Source: Capnocytophaga felis
GTDB taxonomy: Bacteria; Bacteroidota; Bacteroidia; Flavobacteriales; Flavobacteriaceae
DNA: 64,000 bases
Direction of reading: 5' to 3'
Assembly: GCF_009684755.1 (NCBI RefSeq)
Contig: NZ_BLBC01000003.1
Span: forward strand, 114,104 to 178,103
The notes under the pieces were generated by a model. That model saw only the letters and a list, made by a program, of their open reading frames with translations, did not search any database and had not been told where the DNA came from. The position numbers and the translations under genes are program-made. Shown piece by piece: positions 27,619 to 35,915 of this stretch. Within the stretch, counting starts at the first letter, position 1. Every line of letters begins with the position of its first letter.

Positions 27619-28530
27619 TCATATTTTTCCACCACTTGCCCTGGGATGTGCCTTTCCATACTGTTTTTTGAGTTCGGCTAAGCTTGTATTGGTATAAACC
27701 TGAGTCGCTGCCAAACTCGAATGCCCCAACAATTCCTTAACTGTATTCAAATCGGCACCATTATCGAGCAAATGATTTGCAAATGAATGTCTTAACACGT
27801 GCGGACTAACATCTTGCTTTGTAGTCACCGCACTAAAGTACAAATTAATTATTCTATAAACAAGCGTTGGATATATTTTTTTACCATTTTTGGCTAAAAA
27901 TAAGAAATCTTTACTATTTTCATTAACTACTTCCTCTCTTTTTTTAAGATATTCTTCCAAAATAACTTCAATTTGAGGAAGCATTGGTATTAATCTTTCT
28001 TTATTTCGCTTACCCAAAACTTTAATTTGTTTCTGACTGAAATCCAAATCATTAACTTTCAATAAAATCAACTCCGAACGCCGCATTCCTGTCGCGTAAA
28101 GAACCTCTATAATAGCCTTATCTCGAATTTCTTCAAATTTGTTTTTGTTTGAAAAACAAGACAACACCTTTTCTATCTCTTTTTCTGAAAAAGGAAGTTT
28201 TATTCTTTTTTCTATCTTTAAAGGCATTATTCCTTTTTCAAACGGACTAACTTCAATTTGGTTTGTTTTCTTCAAAAACGAATAATAAGCCTTTAACGCT
28301 GATAACTTTCGGTTGATACTCCTAAACGCAATTGATTGATTTGAGAGTTCAACAATCCAACTTCTAACATCCTCATAGGAAACATTTTCTAAACTATGTT
28401 CCTTTTCACTCTCACCATAAATATTCTTCACAAACTTTGCAAAAGCTTTAAGGTCATTTTTATAAGCCTCTATCGTATGTTTTGAATATTTTTTCTCGAT
28501 GGAGAGGTAATCCATAAATTCAACACACAT
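27619..28530 (-). CDS. XerC/D-type tyrosine recombinase
   Basis: The 303-residue enzyme has an N-terminal SAM-like core-binding domain and a C-terminal catalytic domain with the full set R150 (TGMRRSEL), K174 (GKRNKERL), H244 and R247 (HVLRHSF), H270 (LLGHSS) and Y279 (QVYTNT). Size and lack of cargo genes fit a chromosomal dimer-resolution recombinase and not an integrase. An ATG five codons downstream (28515, MDYLSIEKKYS) is an equally good start. Linked with hpf in one operon. Confidence 0.88.
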   Translation of the reverse strand: MCVEFMDYLSIEKKYSKHTIEAYKNDLKAFAKFVKNIYGESEKEHSLENVSYEDVRSWIVELSNQSIAFRSINRKLSALKAYYSFLKKTNQIEVSPFEKGIMPLKIEKRIKLPFSEKEIEKVLSCFSNKNKFEEIRDKAIIEVLYATGMRRSELILLKVNDLDFSQKQIKVLGKRNKERLIPMLPQIEVILEEYLKKREEVVNENSKDFLFLAKNGKKIYPTLVYRIINLYFSAVTTKQDVSPHVLRHSFANHLLDNGADLNTVKELLGHSSLAATQVYTNTSLAELKKQYGKAHPRASGGKI

Positions 28531-28592
28531 TACTTCAACTACTTTAATTATACGATTAAATAATATCCTCCCTCACTTGGATTTTTCTGCTA

Positions 28593-28600
28593 CGAAGATA
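28593..28600 (-). promoter_or_regulatory. -7 promoter box of xerC-type gene
   Basis: The minus strand reads TATCTTCG, one mismatch to TAnnTTTG, 62 bases before the ATG at 28530. Confidence 0.4.
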
Positions 28601-28742
28601 GAAAATAGAAAAGTAATTATGCGTTAATAAATAGTTAATTTTTAGGATTTATAATTAATTTTTAAATTACATTAACGCTTTGTAATCAAAAAAATGATTT
28701 GACTTAATAAAGAAAACAACATTCTTAGCAAAAATAAATATT

Positions 28743-29741
28743 TTAATACTTGTCATTTGCTAATTTCCAGAAAATCAAGTAAGATGCTTTTGTAATTTCT
28801 ACGATTTTCTCCCAATTAAGTCTATCACTATGGTCAGTAGGTTTGTGATAATCAGGATGTCCGTCAGTATGAAACCACACAATCGGAATTTTATGAACTG
28901 CAAATGAACCATTATCACTCCCTCCAACAGGGTTATCCCACGCTCTGTAATCCGGCTGTAAATCAAGCTTATATTTTTGAATATCTGACTTTAACCAATC
29001 TCCAAAAACAGGATGTGAAGCCGTATAAAAATACACAACGTAATTGGGCTGTTCCGGACGATTATTTCTACCAATCATATCATAGTTCAAATACGCTTTA
29101 ATATGATTTCGGAAAGAACAATTATTCGTAAAATACTTAGAACCAAGCAATCCTCTTTCTTCTCCGTCCCAAAAAGCAAATATAATCGTTCGCAAAGGCT
29201 GCTCTCCTGACATCTTAAAAGCTTTTGCCAGTTGCAACACCGCCGAAACACCCGAAGCATTGTCATCCGCACCATTATATATTTGGTCCCCTTCAAGATA
29301 TTTATCCATTCCCAAATGGTCATAATGAGCTCCGACGATAACATATTCATCTGTTTTTTTACCTTTTATCACCCCCAAAACATTTGCCATCTCCAAACGA
29401 TAATGAGTATTGTTTTTCAAACGATTGATAACAGAATCGACCACTGTGTATCTTTTCGATTCTTTAGACTGACTATCAACTCTATACGCAGAAAAATGTT
29501 GCAAATATCCATCAGAGAAAAATGGTTCTATCCCAATTTGTCGCAATTGTGAAACAATGTAATTTCGAGCTATGCGTCCGCCCTGAAATCCTGATTCACG
29601 TCCTTCCAAAGCATCATCTGCCAAAAAATCAATATGTGCTTCTGCCGATTGTCTATTGATACTTTTCAATCCATCTTGAAGAGATTTTTGAGCGTAACCA
29701 ACAGAAAAACAAAACATTAAAAATAAATAAATATATTTCAT
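28743..29741 (-). CDS. Secreted M28 family zinc aminopeptidase
   Basis: With the ATG at 29741 the product is 332 residues and starts with a clean signal peptide (MKYIYLFLMFCFSVGYA); an in-frame codon at 29780 would overlap the fmt stop and is not used. The two-zinc site is complete: GAHYDH, GADDNASG, WDGEERGLLG, YDMIGR and the final HPDYHKPTD histidine. It would trim peptides outside the inner membrane. It follows fmt by 35 bases and may share its transcript. Confidence 0.9.
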   Translation of the reverse strand: MKYIYLFLMFCFSVGYAQKSLQDGLKSINRQSAEAHIDFLADDALEGRESGFQGGRIARNYIVSQLRQIGIEPFFSDGYLQHFSAYRVDSQSKESKRYTVVDSVINRLKNNTHYRLEMANVLGVIKGKKTDEYVIVGAHYDHLGMDKYLEGDQIYNGADDNASGVSAVLQLAKAFKMSGEQPLRTIIFAFWDGEERGLLGSKYFTNNCSFRNHIKAYLNYDMIGRNNRPEQPNYVVYFYTASHPVFGDWLKSDIQKYKLDLQPDYRAWDNPVGGSDNGSFAVHKIPIVWFHTDGHPDYHKPTDHSDRLNWEKIVEITKASYLIFWKLANDKY

Positions 29742-29776
29742 CTTTAAAACTAATTTTGGTTGTTTATTTTTTATTT

Positions 29777-30724
29777 TCAAATGAACTTCGCTTCTTCATC
29801 AAAAGAAAACCCGTTTAGCAAATCACTGGCTTTAATACGTTTTTTTCCAGGAATTTGCAATTCCAACAGATTAACAAAACCTTCTTTCACAGCTACATAT
29901 ATTTGTCTGTTTTGTATTTTTATTTTTCCGTTAGGAAGAGAATGGCTTTCTTTCTGAAAAGTGGCATCATATATTTTTATATTCATTTCTTCTCCTTTGT
30001 GAAGCAAAATCGTCCAAGCAGTTGGGTACGGACTCATTCCCCGTATCAGCCTCTCAATAGCAATTCCTTCTTTCTCCCAATTTATTCTGCAAGTTTCCTT
30101 AAAAATCTTTGGTGCTTCTGCAAAAACATCATTCATAGGCTGTTTCCTTACTTTATGATTTCCTTTTTCTATTTCATCAACAGTTTTTAACACTAATTCT
30201 GCCCCTTGTATCATTAACTTATCGTGCAGACTACCAGCGGTTTCTTTCTCCGAAATTACTGTTTCTGATTGTAGAATAATGGCTCCCGTATCTATCTTTT
30301 CATCAATAAAAAAAGTGGTAACTCCTGTTTTTTCCTCACCATTAATGATTGCCCAATTGATTGGTGCAGAGCCTCTGTAATTAGGTAATAATGAAGCGTG
30401 TAGATTAAATGTTCCGTACTTTGGCAATTGCCAGACTACCTTTGGCAACATCCGGAAAGCAACAACAATCTGTAAATCAGGGTTTAATTCTTTTAATGAA
30501 TTAACAAAATCTTCATTTTTTAAATTTGTTGGCTGAAAAACAGGTATTTGATTCTTTTCGGCATATATTTTCACTGGTGAAGATTGCAATTTTTGTCCAC
30601 GACCAACATTTTTATCAGGTATTGTAACAACTCCAACCACATTGTACTCATTCTCAACTAACTGTTTTAAACTTTCCAATGCAAAATCAGGAGTTCCCAT
30701 AAAAATTATTCTAAGATTTTTCAT
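29777..30724 (-). CDS. fmt: Methionyl-tRNA formyltransferase
   Basis: The 315-residue enzyme formylates initiator Met-tRNA. Seen: FMGTPDFALESL (8-19), the active-site run NLHASLLPNYRGSAPINWAI with catalytic Asn-His, and a C-terminal tRNA-binding domain from about residue 205. The usual partner def is not here. Divergent from the purine nucleoside phosphorylase gene. Confidence 0.95.
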   Translation of the reverse strand: MKNLRIIFMGTPDFALESLKQLVENEYNVVGVVTIPDKNVGRGQKLQSSPVKIYAEKNQIPVFQPTNLKNEDFVNSLKELNPDLQIVVAFRMLPKVVWQLPKYGTFNLHASLLPNYRGSAPINWAIINGEEKTGVTTFFIDEKIDTGAIILQSETVISEKETAGSLHDKLMIQGAELVLKTVDEIEKGNHKVRKQPMNDVFAEAPKIFKETCRINWEKEGIAIERLIRGMSPYPTAWTILLHKGEEMNIKIYDATFQKESHSLPNGKIKIQNRQIYVAVKEGFVNLLELQIPGKKRIKASDLLNGFSFDEEAKFI

Positions 30725-30776
30725 TAATTATCTCTTTTAAAAAGTTTAAATTGTAAAATTTATAATTAACCTTCTG

Positions 30777-30784
30777 CAAAAATA
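30777..30784 (-). promoter_or_regulatory. -7 promoter box of fmt
   Basis: The minus strand reads TATTTTTG, matching TAnnTTTG, 52 bases before the ATG. Confidence 0.4.
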
Positions 30785-30806
30785 CTATTTTTTATGAAAC
30801 TTATTA

Positions 30807-30838
30807 TTTGTATAAGTGTTTATTTTTACTTATCTTTG
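30807..30838 (+). promoter_or_regulatory. Promoter of purine nucleoside phosphorylase gene
   Basis: TTTG at 30807-30810, a 20-bp spacer and TATCTTTG at 30831-30838: full consensus at both boxes, 28 bases before the ATG. Confidence 0.68.
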
Positions 30839-30866
30839 CGAATAGAATCGTATAAAAATAAAGATT

Positions 30867-31691
30867 ATGGCAATCAACGAAAAAATAAACGAAACCGCAC
30901 GCATCATACAATCTTACATTTCAGAACATACTCCTGAATTTGCAGTTATCTTAGGCTCAGGGCTTAGCAAATTACAAGATGAAGTGGAGGTTATTTCTGA
31001 AATAAAATATTCACATATCCCAAATTTCCCAAAATCAACAGTATCAGGGCATACAGGAAAATTAATTTACGGAAAGATTGAAAATCGTTACGTTTTGATG
31101 ATGGCTGGTAGGGTTCATTATTATGAAGGATACTCTATGCAAGAAGTTACTTTCCCTATTCGCGTATTTCACAAACTGGGTATCAAGCGATTAATTCTTT
31201 CAAATGCGTCCGGAGGAGTAAATCCGAACTTCTCAATCGGAGATATTATGATTATTCGTGACCATATTAATTTATTTCCGGAACATCCTTTGCGAGGAAA
31301 AAATTTAGACCATTTTGGCGTTCGTTTTCCTGATATGAGCAAACCTTACAACCACAGAATGATTGCCGAACTGGAGGAAATAGCAAAAAACAATAATATA
31401 AAGGTACATAAAGGTGTTTATGTTGGGCTACAGGGTCCTTCGTTTGAAACTCCCGCTGAATATGGTATGATTCGAATTTTAGGCGGAGATGCTGTAGGAA
31501 TGAGTACTGTACCTGAAACGATTATCGCTCGTCACCAAAATATGGACGTTTGTGCAGTTTCTATAATCACAGACTTAGGAGGTCCGGAAATTTCACCAAA
31601 TGTTTCCCACGAAGAGGTGCTAAATGCTGCAAATAAAGCTATGCCCAATGTGATTTTATTAGTAAAGAATCTTATAAAAAACTATAGATAA
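30867..31691 (+). CDS. Purine nucleoside phosphorylase, trimeric type
   Basis: The 274-residue enzyme splits purine nucleosides with phosphate. Motifs in order: LGSGLSKL phosphate loop, GHTGKLIYG, AGRVHYYEGYSMQEV, NASGGVNP, GLQGPSFETPAEY and GGDAVGMSTVPE. Length and motifs are those of the PNP/MTAP trimer family, with guanosine and inosine the likely substrates. Monocistronic. Confidence 0.93.
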   Translation: MAINEKINETARIIQSYISEHTPEFAVILGSGLSKLQDEVEVISEIKYSHIPNFPKSTVSGHTGKLIYGKIENRYVLMMAGRVHYYEGYSMQEVTFPIRVFHKLGIKRLILSNASGGVNPNFSIGDIMIIRDHINLFPEHPLRGKNLDHFGVRFPDMSKPYNHRMIAELEEIAKNNNIKVHKGVYVGLQGPSFETPAEYGMIRILGGDAVGMSTVPETIIARHQNMDVCAVSIITDLGGPEISPNVSHEEVLNAANKAMPNVILLVKNLIKNYR

Positions 31692-31713
31692 TACATATAA
31701 AATGTTAAAAAAC

Positions 31714-31760
31714 TCTGATGAAAGATAAAATTTCACAATCTTTCATCAGAATTTTTCTTT
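31714..31760 (+). terminator. Rho-independent terminator after PNP gene
   Basis: CTGATGAAAGAT and ATCTTTCATCAG form a 12-bp stem with an 11-base loop, followed by AATTTTTCTTTTT. Confidence 0.82.
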
Positions 31761-31798
31761 TTAACTTTTCCATAACACAAGGTAAATCACCTTTTTTC

Positions 31799-31806
31799 TA
31801 TGTTTG
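31799..31806 (+). promoter_or_regulatory. -7 promoter box of TlpA-like lipoprotein gene
   Basis: TATGTTTG, matching TAnnTTTG, 24 bases before the ATG at 31831. Confidence 0.5.
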
Positions 31807-31830
31807 CACCTCAGTTGATGAGATGATTAA

Positions 31831-33234
31831 ATGATGAACAGGCTACTACTTTTACTACTACTCCCTTCTTTTTTAATTTCTTGTAAAAACACTAAAGATG
31901 AAAATCGTGCCTTTTTGAAAGGATTTTTCCCTAATGCAAAGGATTCATTAGTAGTATTGTATCATAACAATAAACCTGTTGATACGGTTTTCTTTAATGA
32001 AAACAAGAAATTCTCATTAAATTTGGAGATTAGTGAGGCTAAGTTGTATCATTTTGAGATTGATAACAACTACCAATACGTATTTTTGGAGCCAAACGAT
32101 AGCTTAATTATTTCTGCTAATACACTAAATTTCCATCAAACTATATCATTTTCTGGAAGAGGTTCGGCTATTAACAGCTTTGTATCACAACAAATCAATG
32201 ACTATGAGAAGGAAAACCTTACTCTAAAGAAATTCAATCTGTTGCAACCGGACAGTTATAAAAAGAAAATGGATTCCGTGTACAATGCTAAGATGCAGAT
32301 GTATGACGCCCTTCTGAAAGATAATCCGAAATTATCTGAAAAAGCAAAAAATATAGCTTTGGTGAGTGCTACTTTCCCTTTGTACAAGGAAATAGAGACT
32401 TATGCGTTTGTATTTCAAAAAGATAATCGAAATCCTGTTACAAGTTTTCTTCTACCCAAAAATTTCTACGAACACAGAAAGAAAATCAATTTTAATGATA
32501 ATTTTTTAGAATATTTCCGTCCTTATTATGGATATATGGTTATGTTTACCAACAACTTAGCCTTAAAAAAATTAGGATTAAAATCGGGGCGTACCGATGT
32601 AAACAGAGAAGAAGACTTTCATTTGAAGAAAATTAAAGTTATCGATAGCATTTTCCCTTCTGGAAGTATGAGAGATAACTTGTACAGAAATGCTGCTTAT
32701 TCTTATGTATTTAATATTCAACACAATGGCGAATGTCAATGTTATGTTGATGAATTTAATAAATATAATGAGAATAACATACATAAATCAGAATTAGAAT
32801 CTTTCTTTAAAAGTACAATCGCTTTACAAACGGGAAGTATTCCTCCTGATTTTGAAATTATTGACCTTGAAAAAAATCGTAAATCCTTATCAAAAATAGT
32901 AAAACCTGAAATTACTGTTTATTACTTTTGGTCTGTAAATCAGCCTGAAATGTCAAGTTTGATTTTCAATAGAGTTTTACAGCTACGAACATTATTTCCT
33001 GAAGCTCAATTTACCGGAATTGATGTAGGGCAAAATGTTGATGAATGGCTTAAAAAAGCTCCTTCAGTTCAAGGAATTGAGCAGTTCCACGCAACTGATT
33101 TTACAGATTTATCACGTAAATTTCTCATCAATAACATTAGTCAAACTTTTATTCTTGGTCGAGATGCTCGGATTATTACAGCTTTTGAAGGTATCTTTAG
33201 CCCCAACATAGAAAAAATTCTTCTGAATAATTAA
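31831..33234 (+). CDS. TlpA/DUF4369-like lipoprotein lacking the redox cysteines
   Basis: The 467-residue protein starts with a lipoprotein signal (LLLLLPSFLISC) and an N-terminal beta domain (about 25-100) of the DUF4369 kind, then a helical middle with a CQC pair (HNGECQCYVDEF). The C-terminal 130 residues follow a thioredoxin fold pattern (ITVYYFWSVNQPEMSSLI, then FTGIDVGQNVDEW and NNISQTFILGRDARII), but the place of the WCxxC active site reads WSVNQPE, so it cannot act as a thiol redox enzyme there. Role unknown. ATG at 31831 or 31834 are both possible. Confidence 0.78.
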   Translation: MMNRLLLLLLLPSFLISCKNTKDENRAFLKGFFPNAKDSLVVLYHNNKPVDTVFFNENKKFSLNLEISEAKLYHFEIDNNYQYVFLEPNDSLIISANTLNFHQTISFSGRGSAINSFVSQQINDYEKENLTLKKFNLLQPDSYKKKMDSVYNAKMQMYDALLKDNPKLSEKAKNIALVSATFPLYKEIETYAFVFQKDNRNPVTSFLLPKNFYEHRKKINFNDNFLEYFRPYYGYMVMFTNNLALKKLGLKSGRTDVNREEDFHLKKIKVIDSIFPSGSMRDNLYRNAAYSYVFNIQHNGECQCYVDEFNKYNENNIHKSELESFFKSTIALQTGSIPPDFEIIDLEKNRKSLSKIVKPEITVYYFWSVNQPEMSSLIFNRVLQLRTLFPEAQFTGIDVGQNVDEWLKKAPSVQGIEQFHATDFTDLSRKFLINNISQTFILGRDARIITAFEGIFSPNIEKILLNN

Positions 33235-33254
33235 AAGTCTTTCTAAAAAAGTGC

Positions 33255-33285
33255 TTGTTTTTATGTATTCTTTTGAGTATTTTTG
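33255..33285 (+). promoter_or_regulatory. Promoter of yifB-like gene
   Basis: TTG at 33255-33257, 20 bp, TATTTTTG at 33278-33285. The in-frame TTG at 33283 is part of this -7 box, which shows that translation starts at the ATG 33304. Confidence 0.58.
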
Positions 33286-33303
33286 TGCTTAAATTTTCAA
33301 TTT

Positions 33304-34839
33304 ATGCTTGTAAAAATATACGGGAGTGCTGTTTTTGGAGTAGAAGCCACCACCATCACCATTGAAGTAAATATCGACAAAGGCGTAGGTTATCATTTGG
33401 TGGGCTTGCCCGATGTTGCCATTAAAGAAAGTAGCTACCGTATTGGGGCGGCTTTACAAAACAACGGCTACAAGATTCCGGGTAAAAAGATTACTATCAA
33501 TATGGCTCCTGCCGATATGCGTAAGGAAGGCTCGGCATACGATTTGAGTTTCGCTATCGGGATTTTGGCTGCTAACGGACAAGTACAAGCTAATGATTTA
33601 GAGCAATATATCATTATGGGAGAACTTTCTTTGGACGGAAGTTTACAACCCATAAAAGGAGCTTTACCCATTGCCATACAAGCACGAAAAGAAGGTTTTA
33701 AAGGCTTTATCCTACCTGCCCAAAACGCCAAAGAAGCTGCCATAGTTGATAATTTGGAAGTTTACGGAGTTGAAAATATTAAAGATGTTATTGATTTTTT
33801 CAATGGAGAAAAAACACTCGAAAAAACGGAAATCGACACCCGAAAAGAGTTCTTCAAAAACTTAGATTTCCCCGAATTTGATTTTGCCGATGTTAAGGGG
33901 CAAGAATCCATAAAACGATGTATGGAAATTGCAGCTGCAGGCGGGCATAACATTATTTTGATTGGTCCTCCGGGTTCAGGAAAAACAATGTTAGCCAAAC
34001 GATTACCCAGCATTCTTCCGCCAATGACCTTGCACGAAGCCTTGGAAACCACCAAAATACATAGCGTCGTTGGGCGTATAAAAGACAGCGGACTTATGAG
34101 CAATCGTCCGTTTCGTAGTCCGCACCACACCATTTCGGATGTAGCTTTAGTAGGCGGCGGAGCTTACCCTCAACCGGGTGAAATCTCACTGGCTCATAAC
34201 GGAGTGCTTTTCCTTGATGAACTCCCTGAATTTAAACGTTCGGTTTTGGAAGTGATGCGTCAGCCTTTGGAAGACAGAGAAGTAACCATATCACGAGCTA
34301 AATTTTCGGTTACATATCCGGCTTCGTTTATGTTGGTGGCAAGTATGAATCCCAGCCCCAGCGGTTATTTCAACGACCCCGACGCTCCCGTAACATCAAC
34401 GCCCGCCGAAATGCAACGTTATTTAAGTAAAATTTCAGGACCTTTGTTAGACCGAATCGATATTCATATTGAGGTAAATCCTGTTCCTTTCGAGAAACTT
34501 TCTTGTGAACAAAAAGCCGAAAGTAGTAACGTTATCCGCCAGCGAGTGATTGAAGCAAGAAATATTCAAACTGAGCGATTTAAAGAATATCCAAACATTC
34601 ATTACAATGCTCAAATGAATACCAAACAAATCCGAAAATATTGCAAATTAGACGAAGCTTCGTTAGAACTTCTGAAAAATGCAATGCAACGGCTGAATCT
34701 TTCTGCACGTGCTTACGACCGAATTCTAAAAGTAGCCCGAACCATTGCCGACTTGGAAAAATCTGAAAGTGTGAAACAACATCACATCGGCGAGGCAATT
34801 CAGTACCGAAGTTTGGACAGGGAAGGCTGGCTGGGATAA
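33304..34839 (+). CDS. YifB/ComM family Mg-chelatase-like AAA+ ATPase
   Basis: The 511-residue protein has an N-terminal Lon-protease-like domain (1-170), an AAA+ module with Walker A GPPGSGKT (221-228), SPHHTISD and GVLFLDELPEF (Walker B), and the C-terminal Mg-chelatase part ending LDREGWLG. ComM proteins of this family help branch migration during uptake of DNA in naturally competent bacteria; in Bacteroidetes the role is not tested to my knowledge. Start chosen because the upstream TTG lies in the promoter. Confidence 0.9.
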   Translation: MLVKIYGSAVFGVEATTITIEVNIDKGVGYHLVGLPDVAIKESSYRIGAALQNNGYKIPGKKITINMAPADMRKEGSAYDLSFAIGILAANGQVQANDLEQYIIMGELSLDGSLQPIKGALPIAIQARKEGFKGFILPAQNAKEAAIVDNLEVYGVENIKDVIDFFNGEKTLEKTEIDTRKEFFKNLDFPEFDFADVKGQESIKRCMEIAAAGGHNIILIGPPGSGKTMLAKRLPSILPPMTLHEALETTKIHSVVGRIKDSGLMSNRPFRSPHHTISDVALVGGGAYPQPGEISLAHNGVLFLDELPEFKRSVLEVMRQPLEDREVTISRAKFSVTYPASFMLVASMNPSPSGYFNDPDAPVTSTPAEMQRYLSKISGPLLDRIDIHIEVNPVPFEKLSCEQKAESSNVIRQRVIEARNIQTERFKEYPNIHYNAQMNTKQIRKYCKLDEASLELLKNAMQRLNLSARAYDRILKVARTIADLEKSESVKQHHIGEAIQYRSLDREGWLG

Positions 34840-34881
34840 CAATTCAAATTTTTGACTTTAATTTAAATACCCAAAAATATT

Positions 34882-35436
34882 ATGAAAACTTATCTTTCAA
34901 TAATCATTCTGGCTTTATTTTCAATATCTTGTAAATCAGATAAAGAACTAAGTTCAAGTGATGCCAAATACCTGATTTCAGCATATTTGGAAGAAAAACC
35001 CTTATACGAAACAGGAAAATTCAGCACGGACAAACAACGTCTTGAAGCAAAAAAAGATAAAGAACTCATCAAAGCTATTGAAAATCTGGTTGATGATGGC
35101 TATGTTGAAATCAACAACGAAAAAATCAGAAAAAAATGGTTTTCAAAAGATAGCGTACACATCATCGAACCCACGCTCACAAAGCTGGCATTACCTTACA
35201 TTATAAGTCATAACAAAAAAACTTCAATTGTAAAGACAATCATTTACAAACTAAATGAAGAACAAATAAATATTGAAAAAAACAACGAAAAAACAGCTGT
35301 CTGTACAGTTATTTTAGACAAGGAAAAAACTCCTTTCTACCATTTTGGTAAAGACCCAAATCCAAAATTGACGTTTATCAGTCGTAAATTCAAATTGAAA
35401 TATGATGAAAATTCAGGCTGGAAAATTGTAAAATAA
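34882..35436 (+). CDS. Lipoprotein of unknown function
   Basis: A 184-residue protein with a lipoprotein signal (LALFSISC, Cys17), then a charged, mostly helical and beta-mixed body (many Lys and Glu) with no motif I recognise. Two bases separate it from the next gene, so the pair is co-transcribed and perhaps co-functional. Confidence 0.7.
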   Translation: MKTYLSIIILALFSISCKSDKELSSSDAKYLISAYLEEKPLYETGKFSTDKQRLEAKKDKELIKAIENLVDDGYVEINNEKIRKKWFSKDSVHIIEPTLTKLALPYIISHNKKTSIVKTIIYKLNEEQINIEKNNEKTAVCTVILDKEKTPFYHFGKDPNPKLTFISRKFKLKYDENSGWKIVK

Positions 35437-35438
35437 AT

Positions 35439-35900
35439 ATGAAAAATTTAATTATTCTGACTCTTTTTCAGGCTCTTTCAAGTGTCATTTCGAGCATTTT
35501 AATTTCAAAAATGTCTTTCATTGGGCGAATTGGTATTAGCACAATGCATCGTGAATACTTGATTTTCAAAACGTGGTGGAAAACAGCTCTGTTGTTTTTT
35601 GCCGTTCAATTTATATTAATCCTGACGATGCAATTTTCAAAAAAGATAAATCAAAAATTTAAATTTTTCGTTTGTATTTTACTCATTATCATAGGAATAA
35701 TAGGAACATATCTTACATATCTTGATTTTACAACCACCAGCCATAAAATGATGAAATTCAGTTTCCATTCCGGTTTCTATTTATTCTGGTTAAGTTGGTT
35801 TGTAACTTGTTTGTATTTTCTATTTTTCAAAAAATATAAGAAAGAAGAAACTCCCCTTAATCCTTTAAAAAATCTGGAACAAGAATCCATTCAAGATTAA
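35439..35900 (+). CDS. Small integral membrane protein, unknown
   Basis: A 153-residue protein with about four membrane helices (roughly 3-25, 47-68, 75-96 and 112-130) and a charged C-terminus. No family recognised. It follows the lipoprotein gene by two bases and precedes menD by 15, so it is probably in an operon with both. Confidence 0.68.
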   Translation: MKNLIILTLFQALSSVISSILISKMSFIGRIGISTMHREYLIFKTWWKTALLFFAVQFILILTMQFSKKINQKFKFFVCILLIIIGIIGTYLTYLDFTTTSHKMMKFSFHSGFYLFWLSWFVTCLYFLFFKKYKKEETPLNPLKNLEQESIQD

Positions 35901-35915
35901 ACATTTCAAAATATT

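Noticed and set aside
27619-28530. Integrase of a mobile element
   Set aside because: No attachment repeats, tRNA or cargo genes; length and link to hpf fit a housekeeping recombinase.
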